Assembly: GCA_963513935.1 (NCBI GenBank)
Contig: OY740772.1
Span: 16,648,098 to 16,712,097, forward strand
DNA from: Aphrophora alni
Lineage: Eukaryota; Arthropoda; Insecta; Hemiptera; Aphrophoridae
Direction: 5' to 3'
Length of the DNA: 64,000 bases
A program made the translations under genes and the position numbers. Shown here in pieces: positions 35,420 to 46,989 of this stretch. How positions within the stretch are numbered: the first letter of the stretch is position 1; every line of letters begins with the position of its first letter. The notes under the pieces are model-generated. The model saw only the letters and a list, made by a program, of their open reading frames with translations. It searched no databases and was not told where the DNA came from.

Positions 35420-36310
35420 TGCTTTGTTACATAAATAATTGTAACCTATATTCTGTATTTAGGGTAGCAAAAATTTTTGTCCTCTTGTTGTTGTATTTGT
35501 TGTTGCAACTTCTTAGTTATTATGGTGCTGTTAGACTTTCGGAATACACTGTGCTTTGTTTTATAAAGAAATGTAACCTATATTCTGTATTTAAGCTAAA
35601 AAACAATAATGTCATTTTATTATTGCATGTGTTGTTGGAACTGCTTAGTTAGTATTGAGCTGCTAGACTTTCGAAACACATTGTACTTGCTTAGTTACAA
35701 AATGAAATATAATTTATATTCTGTATATAGTCTAACAATCAATTTTGTCCTCTTATTGTTGTAGCAACCCCTAGTACGGGGGGCTGTTACACTTTTGGAA
35801 GAAACTGTACATGTTTTTTACGTAATAAATGTAACCTATATAGTGTATATAACCTAACAAACAATTTGTATCATCTTATTATTGTATTTTTTGTTGCCAC
35901 CACTTAGAACTGTACTCCTAGACTTTTAATACACACTATACCTGCAATGTTACATAATGAAACGTAACCTATATTGTGTATATAGGCTAACAATTTGTAT
36001 CATCTTATTATTGTTTTTTTTGTTGCCACCACTTAGAACTGGACTCCTAGACTTTTAATACACACTATACATGCTATGTTACATAATGAAACGTAACCTA
36101 TATAGGCTAACAAACCATTTTGTCGTTTTATTGTATTTGTTCTTGCAACCCCTTTGTTAATACGAGACTGCTAGACTTGAGGAACACTTTGTACATGCTT
36201 TTTTTTTTTTCATAATGAAACAACCTTTATTCAGTATATAGGCTAACAAACAATTTTGTGCTCTTATTATTGTATTTGTTGTTGGAAACCCCTTAGTTAG
36301 TACGGGAGAT
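35420..36310. repeat. Tandem array, about 7 diverged units of 125-135 bp
   Basis: The landmark GTAACCTATATTCTGTAT (or variants) recurs at about 35441, 35573, 35708, 35831, 35964, 36093 and 36220. Each unit also has TTGTATTTGTTGTTGCAAC and a CTGCTAGACTTT.GGAACAC block. The frame at 35419-35652 spans two units and reflects the repeat rather than a gene. Confidence 0.85.
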
Positions 36311-36608
36311 TAACGAGTTTTGCATAACCATAATCCCATCAGTAACATAGAATGTACGTTTCACAGAGTTTGGGGATTGTTTTATTAATCAAAGGTAATG
36401 ACATTAGTTGATACAATCCAAAAAGGCAATTTTTAAGTAGAGTTCTATGTCGATCATTACTATATAATGAAATTAAGGTTATGTAATATTTATACTGTTT
36501 TACCTAGAAAAAGAATTCATTTTTTTGTGGATGTAAAATAAATTTTGCGAAAGCTTTGACTTAACTTTCTCATGTATTCTTTCATGAAATTTGATGAGTA
36601 CCTTCATG

Positions 36609-37392
36609 ATATTTACCCAGCCTCATCATACAATGAAGCCCTGAATGTAATGTTCGCAAGTTATCTCTTGATTTGTTAATTTGTATTGGTAGATCAAGAA
36701 GGGTAAACTTATACCCAGAAGGGTAAGTTTGTTTAAATAGTTGTTACATAGCTTGACTGAACCTCGTGTAGTGGTATATCACTACTCTCCTGACTTCGGT
36801 TAGGGCCTTGTAGATGTGTATATATTAAACTAAACCATCTCCAATTTCTTTATTCATGTCAGTGTTTCGACCCTTGTCGACGTCTCAAAGCTGTATATAT
36901 GTGAATAACTTGCTAGTTCTTGTAACTACAGTATTTGAATATTACATTTTCTTGGAAGGCCAGAGTACGATATTAGATATTTAACAATAACTTTACTATT
37001 TGTCAGAGATGTAGGGGTTGGTACCATTACATGTATAATTGAGATCTGCAAATTTGTATATAATTTAGTACGTAATTTACATGTTGACTCACATATGAGA
37101 TATGAACAAAAACTGTTTTTAAATGCGCACCATTATGATATTTCTAATTCAATTTTCTAAACTTCAATAGGGTTCTATATGATCACACTATAGTACGTTG
37201 TGTATACTATAGGACTCTGTATCAAATTTTATGCTCTTGTATTATTATTTTTTTTGGCTGTTTTGGACAATATAAACAGAAGGATGACATGTTGAAAATC
37301 AATTTATCGGTTTCCTGAGGCCACGAAACTTGACGGTTAATTTTTTTGATTGTTACCAAATTTACCGTTTACTTTGTATGCTGGATAAGTAA
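36609..37392 (-). repeat. Family A element, near full length
   Basis: Reverse copy from ATTTACCCAGCCTCATC to GCTGGATAAGTAAA. Landmarks are GGTAGATCAAGAAGGGTAAA, CTTGTCGACGTCTCAAAGCT and GGTTTCCTGAGGCCACG. A family C element adjoins its right end. Confidence 0.76.
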
Positions 37393-37576
37393 AAAGGAAG
37401 AAAAGAACATAAATAATGAATCCTAGTCTATAAATACTCTAATTGAACCAGGGCTAGAAGGGAGTAAGAGTTGGTTAAGAGAGACCTGATAGGAAAGATG
37501 AAAATAAGGAAATAAATAAAGGTGTAGATCCCGCTAATTCCTCGAGATTACCACACTACTCATTATAAGTGAGCCA
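37393..37576 (-). mobile_element. Family C SINE-like element, tail-truncated by family A
   Basis: AAGGAAGAAAAGAACATAAA to CATTATAAGTGAGCC. The tail block (CCTCTCGGTCATC) is missing where it meets the family A end, so one insertion interrupted or replaced the other. Confidence 0.68.
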
Positions 37577-38379
37577 TGAAAGTTGAAAATAATACAAACC
37601 GATAAAAAATGACTTAGTTTTGGACGTATGTTTTTTGAACTTTGTTCTTTATTTTGATGTATAGAATCTATTTTCAAAGTTTGGCACCCTACTACTGTTC
37701 ACCCTGTATAAATAATTTTAAAGTTCTGTTTGGAAAGTTTATTGCTTTCCTCTATGCTTTTACTCTTTCTAAATCTCTAATGGGTGTCTTTGCAGACACA
37801 CTTATCAAAGACTAAGAAGGAAGTTCATTAAATATTGTTCAAAGAGAGACGGAGATATCAAGGAATGAATGTTTCATCTTGTTTATGAATATGTATGTGT
37901 GTAGTATTGAATATTCTAGTACCAGTGCTTACACATCAATGCTTTTGGTTTGACATTGTTATTCCATGTACTTGATGCAAGGGATAAAAATAGAACACAA
38001 ACAGTTGTTTACGATTTGGTTGTAAACTAAATTTTAGAGAGAGTTCTTTTTTTTATTACGGTTCCAGCTTAATTAAGACAGTTATGAGTTATTTTTTATC
38101 GTTTATGTATAGGGCTTTGGTCATTTTTTCTTCTTCTTCAATTGGAAGGGTTCTATAACTTTTTCTAGTCAACCACAAGGGATTTTTAATTTCTAGGAGA
38201 GCCATGATTACAGTCTTGGTTTTGCTTCTCAACTATGGAGTTGAGAGCTTCATATGTGCAAGTCTCATTCACTGGTCATTTCTTTTTAATCCAATCACAG
38301 GTTTTTGGAAAACCGTGAGATACCAGACAATTTTGTCCAAGTCTTCTATCTGTTTCCACTCTACAGAGCGCCTAAGAAC

Positions 38380-39260
38380 ACAATTCTTTTATTGTTCAAA
38401 ACTGGGCAGTCAGGTATTATGTGCTGAGCTGTCTATTCAGCTTCACCACATTGCCTACACAGAAGATCTGGTACATGAAACCCCATACTGTGTAGATGAC
38501 TATGGAACATCCAGTAAGCCACTAGTTCTTATTCTGCTTCCAAATTGGAAAATATAATACCCTTAGACATCCCCAGACGTGTAAGCTTCATGAACTACAC
38601 AATTTTCCTGCAAGGTTGTTTTGAAGTATTGTCTAACCCTTTGCCAAAGTCCCGAGAGGCTTTTATATTCGAAGATTAGGAGCTCTGAGGTTTCCCCTTG
38701 CAGGTAAAGTTTTTGAAGCAGATCCTAACTATATGTTTTCTCAGGTGGCAGTACCCTCTAATGAATCCTGTCACTTTCCTTATATTACTCCTGACTGACA
38801 GAGGGGTCAGATGCAATTATCTTAGACTATGCGAGTGAGTTGACTCCCCCTTAAACCTGAGCTACCCTTTCATTTCTGGGCCGATGTCCTCATGACTTGT
38901 ATTGCCAGTCTCTTGAATATGCCACAGAAACCCTTAAGTCACATGAGTTATGGTGCATTGACGTTTTGTTAACTGGTACATTTGCACATACATTCCCACT
39001 AATCCCAGCATTTCTTTCCTTATTACCTCCTTGAAAGAAGTTTCTCCAAGGCCATAAAATGGTTCTAGTCCTCTGGGAGTGATGCTGGCCTCCATTCCTG
39101 GAAGTTTGTCTGCACATTCATTTTCTTCGTATGTACTCTGTCATCCAGAGGAGAGTTGTTGTTTTTGGCTCGTTCGTTAAGTTTTTCTAGACAATCCCAT
39201 ACCATCTTAGAACTGACTATGGATAATTCAGCGCTTTGATGGGTATTTGGCTGTCCAGAA
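38380..39260 (-). pseudogene. Non-LTR retrotransposon 3' part with RNase H remnant
   Basis: Minus-strand translation in broken frames gives SSKMVWDCLEKLNERAKNNN, the central helix region of the RNase H domain found in I/R1/jockey-like elements (usual form SK.VWDC...LNELA). It is followed by LPGMEASITPRGLEPFYGLG and then KVTGFIRGYCHLRKH, matching the conserved L.TGF.TGHC.L..HL linker, and FHVPDLLCRQCGEAE with IIPDCPVLN, the terminal C..C....H....C zinc-knuckle-like motif. The order is correct for the element's 3' end. Frameshifts and stops are frequent. More degraded related sequence may extend to about 39600. The reverse transcriptase is not present. Confidence 0.8.
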
Positions 39261-39973
39261 GGATAGCCAAGTCCTAATTACTTTATCTTTTATCGTGGTT
39301 GAACTGTACATATCTCCCCTTTCCTATTGCATACGTTTCCGTTGAAAGATGGTTAGGAACTTGCCCATGACATTGGAATACTTGGTTTATGACTCTTTTC
39401 AGACATTTCAGCCCCAGTTTTAGACTCTTTTGTAACCATTTAATGATGCTCTCCTTTAGAAAGTTTCTACCGCTCCATTCTCTTTTTCATACTTTGTTTA
39501 AAAATGAATCTGCTCCAAAAGCATATCTCATGGAAGGTCGAAGAGATGTTTTTAACTGGTTGTAGGTCTTGACTTCTCAATTGTTCATTCTTCATTGATA
39601 CAATTTGTATTTGTGAGAAATTCTAAGAGTTTAATGTTTTTTTGCAAATTTCTTGAAATTCTACTGTTGTACGGTACCCAGTACAAAACACAGGAATTTT
39701 AATGGTCTCCAGAACACATAAATGGTGGAAAAAATAGATGATTTCAGGTTATATATTATCACAGTGTTACCAGTATAACAGGTAATATTATTATGATTGA
39801 GATAATTACAGGCAATGTGGCAAAGAACAAAAATTATTGTAGTGGGTTTACATAAATGTTTGGGATTTATCTAGTGTTGTCACCATAACACACAAAGCAA
39901 TTTTATAGATAACATGGCAGAGAAAAATGGTCTTGTACTGAGCTTTACAACATTTACTGTTTAGCACCATTTT

Positions 39974-40753
39974 TACTTATCCAGATACGAAGTATAATGT
40001 AACAAAAAATTTCTATCATCACGTTTTTACTGATCTTTTCCGACCCCAGGGAACAGAAAAAGTTATATTTAACATGCTGACCTTTCGTTGTCTGTACGGC
40101 AAGCATGGTAGCATCCAACAAAATCAAGATAGGAACATGAAATTTGGTATAGAAGATTATAGTGTGATCACAGAGAATCCTATTAAAATTCAGAAAAATC
40201 TGATTGAAAATATGAAGATAGCGGTCATTTTATACAGTATTCAGTATATATTTTGTGTGTTATTCAACTTGCATACTTAAGTAGATGCAGATTTCAATTC
40301 TGCATATAATGATGCCAACTAGATCTCTCTACGATGACAAATAGCAAGGTTATGATCAAAAATGTAATTTTGAAACTCTGCTCCCAAGAAAATGTGATAT
40401 TTGTATAGTTACGAAAACCGACAGGGTCGACTCACTGACACAATTGTAGTGAGTGGAGGCTCCTTCACATATCTATAGCTTTGAGGCCTGGTAAAGCCAG
40501 ACACTGACACGACCAAAGAGATTAGAGATTTAAATATATATATATATATATATACACACATACATCACTAGGCTTATTAGGGCCCAGTCGACTTGAAAAA
40601 AGTAACGATTTACGCAATTATGATTAGATATATACAATACTCCAGTGTTAATACAATTCACCATTTCCTACTAGGCTTAAGGAACCATTTTTTTTGGTTA
40701 CATTTAGGATTTAAGATCTGTTTGTATTACATTGTATGATAGACGGGTAAATA
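39974..40753 (+). repeat. Family A element, near full length
   Basis: TACTTATCCAGATACGAAG to GACGGGTAAATACC. It retains the block GACTCACTGACACAATTGTA...GAGGCTCCTTCACAT...TAGCTTTGAGGCC, which is the sequence amplified as the 55-bp satellite at 53274. A TA microsatellite lies at about 40536-40556. Confidence 0.78.
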
Positions 40754-41029
40754 CCTCGATGGCACTCATCAAGTTGTTTCCAAATCTGTCGAGTAGTAGA
40801 TGTTACCTATTGTCGTAACCAATCAAACGCTTAAATTCTATTATATTTGTATATGTATTGTAGAATGTGTTTTCTTTGAAATAATTTCTTATTGTTATGT
40901 TTTCAGGTAAGTACATGTTACATGTTTCTTGAAAGAAATCTTACGACTAGGATTGGAGTAAGTAAAGCATTTTAACTTAAGTTTTCTTACTGCATGTACA
41001 TACATTAAATAATTGTCATATTATAAGCA

Positions 41030-42010
41030 AGATAAAAATAAATAGAGCAAGCATATTGTACACCCTTTCTCATCGACCCATCGTTAAAGCTGAAAAATGT
41101 TAATCGAAAAGTGTAAATGGGCCACTATCTTTGAAAACAATTTTTAAAATAAGGGTATACATTTGCTTTGCTTGTGCCGTAAACACATCCTCAACACAAA
41201 TCGTATTTAATCAAAATCGAACTTTTAATAACTATCGTCAAAGTTCACTTTAGTTGCCAATTATTCCTAAACTGTAATAATAAATTGCATGTAGATTTTT
41301 GCCCATGAGTTTGTTCATTAATCTTCATATTTCATGAAATCAGCAGAGCCAATGTTGAGAAGTTATGTATTTTATAACAGGTTAATGACTGTAATTTCTT
41401 TTTGTCTTTACCAATAACTCACGAAACTGTATTTTTGGAAAGATGATGATGAATCATTTTTATTTTGGTAATTTGTTTTGGGTACATGTTGTAACTGATT
41501 TTGGGAAAATTTTACATTTGTGTTTTTTTCTTATAGCAATTACCCCCATAATTTTGAATTAACAAAAATGTGTCAAAAACCATGAGATGTGGTCATAATA
41601 TTCCAACATATTAAATTTGAATTGGTTGATGCCATTGGGTCTTAGATCACTGCAAATATGTCAGACAGACATCATTCCCAAAACCATTTTTTTGTTGTTT
41701 AAAGGTGAAAGACTGTGCAGTCATCAAGGGCTTATAAAAAAGGAAGGAAAGAACATAAAAGGTCGGATGAAAACAAGAGTTGGTTAAGAGAGACCCGATA
41801 GTAAAGATGAAAGAGTAAGTTAAACTCAAGATAGGATGGAAAACAGTGTAGTTCCAGCTAGGGGTCCATTTGGATTGCTCATTCGTACTCTCTATAAGTG
41901 ACCTCTGGAGGGGCCATTTTTTTTTGTTCCAAAGATATCAAAATAGATACATCCACATAGTACTTGACATCAATTTTCTGAAACATCACATACCTCTTCC
42001 TATACTACGT
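41030..42010 (+). repeat. Family B left-end copy interrupted by a SINE-like insertion
   Basis: CCCTTTCTCATCGACCCATC, AATCGTATTTAATCAAAATC and CATCATTCCCAAAACC up to 41696, then a family C element, then ATCAAAATAGATACATCCAC resuming at about 41930. Confidence 0.65.
41697..41913 (-). mobile_element. Family C SINE-like element inserted in family B
   Basis: It splits a family B copy at a known internal position and is flanked by CCATTTTTTTGTT (41684-41696) and a CCA-T9-GTT version (41914-41928). The duplication of about 13 bp matches that at 5001-5265 and supports target-primed retroposition. Confidence 0.78.
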
Positions 42011-42600
42011 ACATGTAAGAATGTAATATTAAACCTATAATGCATATAAATTTGTCAAGAATGAATACAAAGTTGATATTTTAGTTAAAAATTAAATTAT
42101 TCCACAGCCATCTTCAAAAGTAAAAACTGTAGATAAATATATTATTTGTATTCTATAAATACATTTCGTTTTGTGACAAAACAATGTAGGCTTATGATGC
42201 TAAACAGTTCCAAGATTAGATAACCAAATGATTCAACCTTGACTAAGCTTTATAGTTAAACTTCCTTGTTTATTGTAACTGATATCAACACCTTCAGAGG
42301 TTTGTTTAATGTGATTCTTGGAGGATGAATAGTTTCTTAGAATACTGATAAATCGTATTAAACTTTAGATGAATCTTGGAATTCATTTTACACACAAAAA
42401 TTATATATTTGAAGAATTTTAGGGGGTTTGAGCAATTATCTTCCTCATGTTAAATTAGGTATTTTCATGTACCTTTTTCTCAGGATCTACAAAACGTAGT
42501 GAAGCTAAACGTTTTTGGGATTATTAACTATGTCCTAAATCTTTTTAACATATGCAATTTCAAAAATGTTGCTTCAATGTATTGAAGAACATTTTTTCTT

Positions 42601-42660
42601 TACTTACCTAGTGTATGAACTAAAGGGTAAGTCTAAATCACAATAAATTTTGACCTTTTT
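42601..42660 (+). repeat. Family A opening fragment
   Basis: TACTTACCTAGTGTATGAAC and AGGGTAAGTCTAAATCAC, then unrelated sequence. Confidence 0.5.
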
Positions 42661-43149
42661 TTAAAAAATTTATTTATTTTTTATTGATCTTTATGAAAGC
42701 CTGTAGACAGCTCAATTATCTTTTTTCGCCTCTCTGATGTGATGAAATCTTTGTAAAATTTACTTGTTCAAACTAAACTATATATAATAGAAAATTATAA
42801 AGTCGACACTAATTGACAATCTACAAAAATAAACTTTGGCTACCTTTATTGAAAACTTTATTGTACATTAAGTTTAGTTCAGACATTAGCTGTGATTTAC
42901 ATTTAGTTGTGACATTAGCTATTATTCACTCATTTTATTGCTTGCACATTGCCAAAAATAATAGAAAACCTGCAATCTGTTGAAGAAAAAACAGATATTT
43001 CTTAGTTTGTTTAACAGTGGTGTTTAAGGCTGTACAATGATTTTAGGGCAACACACCCACACAATTAATGAGATGTTTACGGTCATGGAAAGTAATCTAT
43101 GATTCTATTCAGATTTATATTTATAAAGCAGGGTTACGGGAGTTCTTAA

Positions 43150-43450
43150 TATCTATTGTGTAACTATCCCCAAGATTTCAATCCAGCAGATTAGTGTCCC
43201 CTCAACGAGTTTTTATAATTCACTGATTAGCTCATCTTGCGAGAGTTCAATATGTGCTTTTGCTCTAAGCAACCTAAGACTCACGCCTGTAAGAGCTGCA
43301 CTATCAAAGATTATGTGGCCAATTTTTATTATTATTTCCCTCCTTGGCTCATTTCCATAGAGTTCTCCTATGTCACAGGATATCCTGCTTCAATAGATGT
43401 CCCTGGAATGTCCCACGATTGAAGAGTGGATGTAGTGAAGTTAAGATTAA
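43150..43450. other. Segment of mixed composition, origin unknown
   Basis: Less AT-rich than the surroundings. The minus strand can be read as ELYGNEPRREIIIKIGHIIF and LRLLRAKAHIELSQDELISE. The plus frame at 43237-43422 is an alternative. I recognise neither. Confidence 0.25.
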
Positions 43451-43479
43451 CTCCATCATCTTCCACATCCTTGTTTTTT

Positions 43480-44083
43480 TATTTACCTATACAAAGTATA
43501 GGGTAGGTTAGGTTAGGTTAGGTTTTACCCCTGTTTTTTTAACTGATTTCCATGGCCTCAGGAAACTTATAAAGTGATTTTCAATATGCCGATTATCCGT
43601 TGTTATTGTAGTCTGTACATAACTACAATAGTTTCAAAAAAAAATTAGAGATTTGGTATAGACTATCGTGTGCTCCTGTAGAATTCAGAAAAATCTAAAT
43701 TATAATATCAAAATGATGGTAATTTAAAACATTTTTTGTTCAAATCTCGTGTTATTAAACTGATCACACTAAATTAGATCAAAATTTGCTGATAACAATT
43801 CTGCATGTCATGGTACTAACCTCTCTTCTCTAAGATGAGAAATAGCAAAGTTATATCAAAAATATCAATTCAAACCCTGACCTCCCAAGAAATTGTTAGT
43901 GGAGGTAATTCATATATGTACAACTTTGAGGCTTGTTCGAGCCGAAACACTTGAGATGTGCAAAACAACCCTTAATCTACCAATACAAATTAACATTTCT
44001 TACAAAGTCCAAGAAACCAAATTTACGGCGTTATGTTTAGAATATCTGTTTGTATTAAATTTTATGATTGGACTGGGTAAGTA
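43480..44083 (+). repeat. Family A element with an embedded GGTTA run
   Basis: ATTTACCTATACAAAGTAT to GACTGGGTAAGTAC. Just after the opening GTATAGGGTA the usual AGTTTGGTAATC is replaced by about four GGTTA pentamers (43502-43523). The central block with the CACGAGCG sequence is shortened. Confidence 0.72.
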
Positions 44084-45113
44084 CTATGATGACACCCATC
44101 TACTTGTTTATCATTTGTCGCCATTATGTTTCCACGAATACTCAGGTTAGGCTAAATTAAATCTGGAGGATGCCCAGTATCCAGTGTTTGCTAAGTTACC
44201 CTTTAAATACTCAGTCGTATGCTGTTCCAATAGGTGTCCGGTCTGTTGCAATAATATAACAATATGTTCCCCACCCTGTACTAGCTAGGAGCCGTGTAGG
44301 TCTACACTGTCTGCTGGTGTCGGTCCACTCCAAATCAACTTACTGCCAACAATCCTGAAGGGCCCAGATAGATAATAATTATCTTAAAACCTTCACCCAC
44401 AATGTCGTTGATTTGCGGCAAAGGCTCAGTAAAATCATGTTATAAGAACAAAGTATAGAACAAAATTACATACGGGGAAAATGAAATATAGCAGATCAGA
44501 TCAGGTGTATGCAGTTTACACCCATGTTTATGAAGATTCATTGTTGATTTTGTTGAAATAGAGGGAGTTATTTATTTATACAGTGCAGAATTATTTATTT
44601 ATATTAGTCAATTGATTTGAAGTAGAAAGAAATGTAAAGCAGATCATTAGAACAAACTATGACACGATATAAGAAATATAGAGATTAAAATAAAACAATT
44701 AAAATATTTGCATAAGGGAACACGAAGAAAATGATAAATCGTCCCCATTATCTTGACCAATACAAGGAAAACTAATCCATGATGTAACATTCTGATTTTG
44801 ACGAGTCCCACTACAAGCATTATAGTGAAGTAGCCAATAGTAGATAGATGGCGTATATCTCTCTGTTTGTTGGCATTTTGATGTCTACAAAAGAAAAAAT
44901 ATATAGTCTGATACAACAAGTGCAAAACTGTGATGAGCAAAAGCTCCAGAACTGTCAATAATAATAAATAACTTGATTCTGCGCACGACACCCCGGAAAA
45001 ACCAAGGAAATAGTAAGACCTCTCTACAGAATCTACACAGTGCTAGTTCTATGTTGATTACATTTTACTGGTGTTAATATAATGGCATGAAGCTATTAAC
45101 TGTAGAATGTATT
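44084..45113. other. Intronic DNA, no gene seen
   Basis: A CACCCTGTA scrap near 44270 may be the end of a CAGGGTG MITE. The 114-codon minus frame (44647-44991) is Leu/Ile-rich and resembles nothing I know. Confidence 0.4.
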
Positions 45114-45333
45114 GAACAAGGAAAAAAACCCCAAACCACAAAATAACACAACTACACAAAACTGTATAATGCGTTTATATTACCTTATGTACATTTCGAT
45201 AGCTCTGCTATCATCTTCAGAGGTAATAGCAGAGGATAGCAGAGCTATCGAAATGTACATAAGGTAATATAAACACATTATACAGTTTTGTGTAGTTGTG
45301 TTATTTTGTGGTTTGGGGTTTTTTTCCTTGTTC
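45114..45333. repeat. Near-perfect 99-bp-arm palindrome
   Basis: Arms 45114-45212 and 45235-45333 are complementary with a single mismatch in the GCGTTTA/AAACACA region, separated by 22 bases. The tips are GAACAAGGAAAAAA and TTTTTTCCTTGTTC. It would extrude as a long hairpin. It contains the hammerhead-like sequence described separately; one arm plus the spacer holds the full fold, and the other arm lacks the CTGAAGA core. Confidence 0.92.
45179..45227 (-). ncRNA. Hammerhead ribozyme-like sequence
   Basis: Read on the minus strand: ATTACCT (stem I), CTGAAGA (canonical core CUGANGA), an extra T, GATAGC-AGA-GCTATC (six-pair stem II with a three-base loop), GAAA, TGTACA (self-complementary stem III), TA, and AGGTAAT (stem I, seven perfect pairs). 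The cleavage triplet would be AUA. The order and all core bases fit a hammerhead; the bulged U after A9 and the loopless stem III are departures, so activity would probably require a dimer. Hammerheads with very short stem III are known in Penelope-like retroelements. Function here is unproven. Confidence 0.55.
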
Positions 45334-45621
45334 ATATACAATCACCACAGTGCTCTAGTGATTTATTTATGTAGAAGGTATTAATTAGTTGCTCATGAGA
45401 ACAGGTAAATGTGGCTACCAGCTTTCTATATAATCAATTGTGTTTGAGTGAATTTTATATTTATATATGTGTGTCTTTGTGATTCAACTCTCAAATAGAT
45501 GTTCTGATTCAATGAAATTAAGTTATAGGATAGGCCATGGGTATGAATTTAAAAATGAAATAATAAATATATAACTTATATATGCACTTATAGTTAATGT
45601 AATTGCTGTACCCGAAATATA

Positions 45622-46020
45622 ATGTTATTTGCGGACCAACTCTATATCTCTTATTTTTATTTTCTCACGTATAGAAAAGAATTTGGGTTTATTTTAAAGA
45701 TTAGATTAGAACCTAAAAGTCTTCTCTTTTATTTAACCCTTATACAAGAATACAAAATTACATTTCTTGTAAATAAAAAAAAAATAAAAAAATTATTGGT
45801 ATTTAATAAAAACCATAAATAAAATAACAAAGCTTAGAAAATAAACACTGGACTAATATGAATTAACACTTCAACTAATATAACTAAACGTGAACCACAA
45901 AAATTATAAACAAATTAATATATAAAGAATATTGTAAACAATATTTTGTAGAAATATATAATTACATCGAATAAAAATATTTATAAATATAATGTTAATC
46001 ATAATATAATAAAATTTATT
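45622..46020. other. Very AT-rich DNA, no gene seen
   Basis: Mostly A and T. The frame at 45622-45822 ends in Lys-rich sequence from an A run and is not convincing. Confidence 0.45.
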
Positions 46021-46131
46021 ACACTTGTTTTCAGGCACATATTTACACAGCTATTTAAACAATGACAAATTACATTTCACCTCAGACAGAGTACATTGTT
46101 CATATTAGATATGAAAATACAACTTTATAAG

Positions 46132-46810
46132 TTAAAAAAAACTGAACACAGCAGTCAACAGACTTAATTTCATCTGGAAGTGAATTCCACAGACGGCAAG
46201 TGGACACACAGTAAATGATTTATTAAACATTACGGTTCGGTGAATTGGAAAAGAGAGTGTGTTGCAATCCCGTCTTGTGCTCTTAGCACTTATATTAGAG
46301 GGAAAGACAAACTTATCTGCCAAATTGGTTGGCACTCTAGATTGTAAAATAGAAAATAACAATTAAAATATGGAAACAACGTAGATTATTCACTTTAATA
46401 TGTTAAGTGTAAGGAGTAACACGGACTTAAATGAAACATAAAGCATATACAATAGTTTTGTGAACCACTACAGTGTCACAGTATGTAAAGAAAATAATAA
46501 TTAAAGCATTTACTAAAATCGTCCTCATTCGGAATGGTGACAGTTCTTGAATTGTTGTCAACAAATGCATTCCAAAAAACTTTACGTGTCCGATTCACGC
46601 AGTCTTTCCATGTCATTTTACTGTCAATAATTAGTACATTTGACATTTTATTTATCACAATAGTCCAAAATTTCATCATCAAACTTTAGTCTAGGTGAGG
46701 TATTTATGTATATTTTATTTAACAATCTACTATCTAATAAAATAATAGGTTGGGTTTTCTTTCTATTGATTGTAAGATCATGTTTCTTTGCTCATAGTGA
46801 GATATTTTTG
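46132..46810 (-). pseudogene. Non-LTR reverse transcriptase C-terminal remnant 1
   Basis: In order on the minus strand, across broken frames: AKKHDLTINRKKTQPIILL (the LT.N..KT motif after the catalytic palm), SPRLKFDDEILDYCD, LIIDSKMTWKDCVNRTRK (the LGV.ID..LTW....N thumb motif), a diverged YCDTVV...YALCFI stretch, and near the 3' end LADKFVFPSNISAKSTRRD with FNKSFTV. This is the tail of a jockey/CR1-like element, which copies itself by target-primed reverse transcription. There is no intact frame. The upstream palm, including the YADD box, is missing. Confidence 0.82.
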
Positions 46811-46989
46811 TATGTCATTGTTTTACATTTATATACTTTTAGAACGTTTGGCTTTTAGAACAGTACATAGTTGTGCAAGACTCGTCAAAGATAAGGGGGA
46901 AAAAAAGAGAAAACGTGTTATAAATAACAAATAACTATTGAATATTATAATCACGAACAAAAATCTTAACTCATTCATGTCAATACCTC

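Noticed and set aside
38204..38557. 117-codon plus-strand frame
   Set aside because: It is antisense to the non-LTR retrotransposon tail, whose minus-strand motifs explain the base composition.
40900..40925. Possible exon or splice donor at TTTTCAGGTAAGTACATG
   Set aside because: An acceptor-like CAG is followed at once by GTAAGT with no coding bases between, so it is not a usable exon.
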